From positions 1 to 6,510 of the forward strand of contig CAZQEN010000405.1 in NCBI GenBank assembly GCA_964591605.1: a stretch of 6,510 nucleotides of DNA, in the 5' to 3' direction. Numbering within the stretch: position 1 is the stretch's first letter; each line of letters opens with the position of its first letter. The position numbers were made by a program, and so were the translations under genes. The DNA comes from CAYLLT01 sp964591605. Its GTDB lineage: Bacteria; Planctomycetota; Phycisphaerae; UBA1845; PWPN01. This document shows positions 3,948 through 6,510 of the stretch, in pieces. Under the pieces are notes generated by a model. The model made no database searches, was not told the DNA's origin, and was given only the letters and a program-made list of their open reading frames with translations.

Positions 3948-6510
3948 ATGCGCGCCAATCGACTTTCCCGGATGTTCTGGACCGTCGCGCTCACCGCGGG
4001 CGCCGCCAATTCCCTCGCCGGCAGCCCGGCCACCCAGCCGACGACGACCCGCGCACCCGAGAACGTCCATGTCGGCGAGCTGGTCCGCTTTCCCGGACCC
4101 TGGAGCTTCCAGATCGGCCGATCCGGAGCCATCCTGGTCAGCGACCAGCAGCTCGAAGACCTCGCCAACCCCGACAAGCCCGTCAACCTGAGCCTCAGCG
4201 CGACCCCGCGGGAGCAATCCCTCCGCCAGATCTGCGAGCAGGCCCAGGCCGCCGGCCACCGCACCCTGATCCTCGCCTTCGATCACTTCTTCGCCCAGTA
4301 TCGGCCCGGCCAGGGCGACAAGCCGCGCCGCCTGACCCCCGACAAACCCGAATACGTCCGCCTGATCGCCGCCATCAGCCGGTTCATCGCCCCCTACGGC
4401 CTGGGGCTCGAACTCAGCCTGCTCACCCCTCTCGAAATCGGCCCGGCATACGTGGTCGAGACCGGCGAGCACGGCGTCTGGATGGAGTACCGCAAGGGCC
4501 TGCGCGATCCCGAAACCGGCGCCTACAGCGTCCAGCTCTGGCGGCAGACCCGCTGGACCAACAACAAGGGCTCCATCGAGATCCAGGATGCCGGCGTCCG
4601 GGTCTTCGCCTTTCGCGAGCGCCGCATGCGCGGAACCCCGTACCTTCTCGTCGACCCCGCCGGCATCGTGGACATCTCCAGCACCGCCCAGGTCGAAGTC
4701 TGGCCGGGAACCCGGCAGGCCAGCCACGCAGTGCGCATTCGCGTCCACGGGACCGGCCCCGCGGGCGCCGACGGCCTCGACCGCGTCCTCGTCGTGCAGA
4801 TGTACAAAACCCCTGAAATGGACTACTTCAGCGACCGCGCGGCCCCGTATCTCCGCCAGTTGCTCGACCGCTACGTCGATGCGGGCGTCAGACTCAACGC
4901 CCTCTACTCCGACGAGATGCACATCCAGCAGGACTGGGGCTATCACAGCCACCACCAGCACGGCCAGTTCGCCATGCGCTACGTCAGCCCCGGCCTGGCG
5001 CAGCGATTCGCAAGCCTCTACGGCCAGCAGTACCGCGACTTCGCCAAGTATCTCATCTACTTCGCTTACGGCCAGCAGGACTTCGCCCACGACCTGAGCG
5101 CCGATGAGCACCTCATGCACGTCTTCGACCCCTCCCCGGAAGGAATCCGCGCCGCCGCCCTGCTGCGGTCACGCTACTACAGGCTGCTCCAGGACGGCGT
5201 GGTCGACCTGTTCACCCAGGCCAAACACTACCTGGAAGGCCGCGTCGGGCACCGCCTGGACGCCCGCGCCCATGCCACCTGGGCCGAGAGCCCCACCTGC
5301 GACATCTGGAGCTCCGGGCCGGCCGGCTACGAATACACACCCGCCTTCGTCTGGTCGAACACCGTCCAGCAGGCCGCTTCCGCCTGCCACGACTACTTCA
5401 AGTGGGGCGACTTCCTGACCGGCAACGGCAACGATCACGCCGAAGGCGGCTGGCTCGACCGCAACTATTACGCCCTTTCCCTGGCCGCTTCCACCGGGAT
5501 TCTCAACGAGGTGCCGTATTCATACGCCGCCATCTGGGGCGTCCCCGGCGAGGTCGCCCGCCGCCGCCACGCCCTCATCGACGCGAGCGGCGCCGCCGCC
5601 GGCCTGCCCTGCGCGATCGTCGAAGGCATGGAGCACCGCGACGTCCAGGTGCTCCGCCTCTACCCCCTCGACCTCGTCGCCGCCGAGGAACGCTTCGGAA
5701 GCTGGATGAGTCAGGACGCCTGCGCCAACTACGTGACGCAGGCCGGGCTCCTCGAGCGCGGCCGCGTCGCCGCCGGAGCGATCGAGATGACCGGCCGGCG
5801 ATTCACGACCCTCATCGCCGAGTTTGAACCGTTCCCCTCACGCCGGCTCCTCGACATGATGCGGCAGCTCGCCGGGCAGGGCGGCCGGGTGATCTGGTCC
5901 GGCCCGCCCCCCGTGCTCGATGCGGACGGCAAGCCCGTCCTGCCGCTCTGGCAGGAGCTCTTCGGCGTGAACTACACGCCCGGCCAGAGCGAAGGCGTCC
6001 CGGCCGCCGGCAAGCAGGTGGTCTTCGAAGGAATGCTCGCCCATCTCCCCCCGATGACGGTCCTCACCGATTTCCTCGTTGATCACATCTATCCGCTGAG
6101 TCTTCGCGAAGCCGCGACGGCCCCCTCTCCGCAGGCAACTCCCCCGCCAGCCGGCCGCATCGAAGCACTCGCCCGATGCTCCGGCCAGATCCTCGGCACG
6201 CACCGCACCCTGCCCAACGGCGGCAGCCTCACCGTGCTCGGATTCCGCCCGCGCGACGACCAGTCCGCCAGCCTCGGCTACGAGACGCGCTGCTGGTTCG
6301 ACATCCTCCACCGCCTCGGCGCCTATCCCCCCTCCGGCCGGTTCTCCGGAATTAACGATAACACCGAATACCTCTCCCGCACCAGCCCCTATCTCGTCTG
6401 CCGCTTCCCGAACGGCGCCGTCGCGCTGGCCCCTCACCTCAAGGACCTCACCGAGGCCTGGCCCGGCGGCTTCGCCCGCGATCCCGAGCAGGACAAAGCG
6501 ATCGTGCAGA
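3948..6510 (+). CDS. Large exported glycoside-hydrolase-like protein, N-terminal 854 residues (runs off the window)
   Basis: The frame is open from ATG 3948 to the window end: 854 complete codons with no stop, so the C-terminus is missing. Residues 1-24 look like a Sec signal peptide (RANRLSR, then a short Ala/Thr/Val/Leu core, cut after SLA), followed by a Thr/Pro-rich stretch. About 90-160 reads like the opening of a (beta/alpha)8 barrel: a strand ending LILAFDHFF at 106-114, then LGLELSLL at 152-159. A strand-rich insert covers about 170-290. Candidate acid residues at strand ends are D322-E323 (YSDEMH), E447 (ATWAESP), and D496 and E499 (NGNDHAEGGW). About 555-735 resembles the beta-galactosidase trimerisation/GATase-like domain of GH42-type enzymes (LRLYPLD, then GRRFTTLIAEFEPF, then QGGRVIWSGPPP). 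A third domain begins near 736. It probably cleaves glycosidic bonds in the periplasm or outside the cell. Substrate and exact family cannot be read, and the catalytic residues are guesses. Export and the real frame are well supported. Confidence 0.85.
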   Translation, partial: MRANRLSRMFWTVALTAGAANSLAGSPATQPTTTRAPENVHVGELVRFPGPWSFQIGRSGAILVSDQQLEDLANPDKPVNLSLSATPREQSLRQICEQAQAAGHRTLILAFDHFFAQYRPGQGDKPRRLTPDKPEYVRLIAAISRFIAPYGLGLELSLLTPLEIGPAYVVETGEHGVWMEYRKGLRDPETGAYSVQLWRQTRWTNNKGSIEIQDAGVRVFAFRERRMRGTPYLLVDPAGIVDISSTAQVEVWPGTRQASHAVRIRVHGTGPAGADGLDRVLVVQMYKTPEMDYFSDRAAPYLRQLLDRYVDAGVRLNALYSDEMHIQQDWGYHSHHQHGQFAMRYVSPGLAQRFASLYGQQYRDFAKYLIYFAYGQQDFAHDLSADEHLMHVFDPSPEGIRAAALLRSRYYRLLQDGVVDLFTQAKHYLEGRVGHRLDARAHATWAESPTCDIWSSGPAGYEYTPAFVWSNTVQQAASACHDYFKWGDFLTGNGNDHAEGGWLDRNYYALSLAASTGILNEVPYSYAAIWGVPGEVARRRHALIDASGAAAGLPCAIVEGMEHRDVQVLRLYPLDLVAAEERFGSWMSQDACANYVTQAGLLERGRVAAGAIEMTGRRFTTLIAEFEPFPSRRLLDMMRQLAGQGGRVIWSGPPPVLDADGKPVLPLWQELFGVNYTPGQSEGVPAAGKQVVFEGMLAHLPPMTVLTDFLVDHIYPLSLREAATAPSPQATPPPAGRIEALARCSGQILGTHRTLPNGGSLTVLGFRPRDDQSASLGYETRCWFDILHRLGAYPPSGRFSGINDNTEYLSRTSPYLVCRFPNGAVALAPHLKDLTEAWPGGFARDPEQDKAIVQ

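Noticed and set aside
3631..4191. 186-residue plus-strand frame starting in the gap
   Set aside because: Its second half is the glycosidase-like gene's N-terminus read in the wrong frame (Arg/Ser/Pro-rich). The competing frame has a good ribosome binding site and signal peptide.
3330..5120. 596-residue minus-strand open frame
   Set aside because: It lies antisense to the 182-residue gene's end, the repeat array and the first third of the 3948 gene, and has Glu/Val/Gly/Ala-rich low-complexity composition. Long antisense frames are expected opposite GC-rich genes. It has no domain logic, and includes a translation of the 9-nt repeats (HRVHRAHRE).
5838..6437. 199-residue minus-strand frame
   Set aside because: It is antisense to the glycosidase-like gene, which continues unbroken through this stretch with sensible domain sequence.

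Overview
The window is GC-rich bacterial DNA, with codons in the real genes ending mostly in G or C. It carries three well-supported plus-strand genes, each with a clear Shine-Dalgarno sequence and a predicted Sec signal peptide. The taxon cannot be fixed from this sequence. Large exported proteins, Thr/Arg/Pro-rich post-signal stretches (for example AATRPAG and SPATQPTTTRAP) and a large exported glycoside-hydrolase-like protein together suggest Planctomycetota (Phycisphaerae-like) or a related group. That is inference.

Layout: 1-97 is a leader with no assignable gene. 98-2683 encodes an 861-residue exported multidomain protein of unknown function. It has one textbook EF-hand loop, a beta-rich N-terminal region, a Pro-rich linker, two similar PsbP/MOG1-like modules and a helical C-terminus. 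2684-2970 is intergenic and holds a GC-rich inverted repeat, a promoter candidate with a perfect TTGACA box, and a perfect palindrome where transcription would start. 2971-3519 encodes a 182-residue exported orphan. 3520-3947 has no secure gene. It contains a doubtful 57-codon ORF behind a strong Shine-Dalgarno, a perfect 17-bp palindrome with a competing alternative hairpin, and a short array of 9-nt imperfect repeats. From 3948 to the window end an open frame of 854 codons, with no stop in the window, encodes the N-terminal part of a large exported protein. It looks like a glycoside hydrolase with a (beta/alpha)8-like catalytic region followed by a beta-galactosidase-trimerisation (GATase-like) domain.

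The three proteins would all act outside the cytoplasm, but nothing in the sequence ties them into one pathway. The gaps of 287 and 428 nt argue for separate transcription units. I see no tRNA, rRNA, CRISPR array, transposase, phage gene or defence module. The window reads as ordinary chromosomal sequence of a secretion-rich bacterium with several poorly known proteins and some interesting intergenic structure. I do not see a convincing new system.
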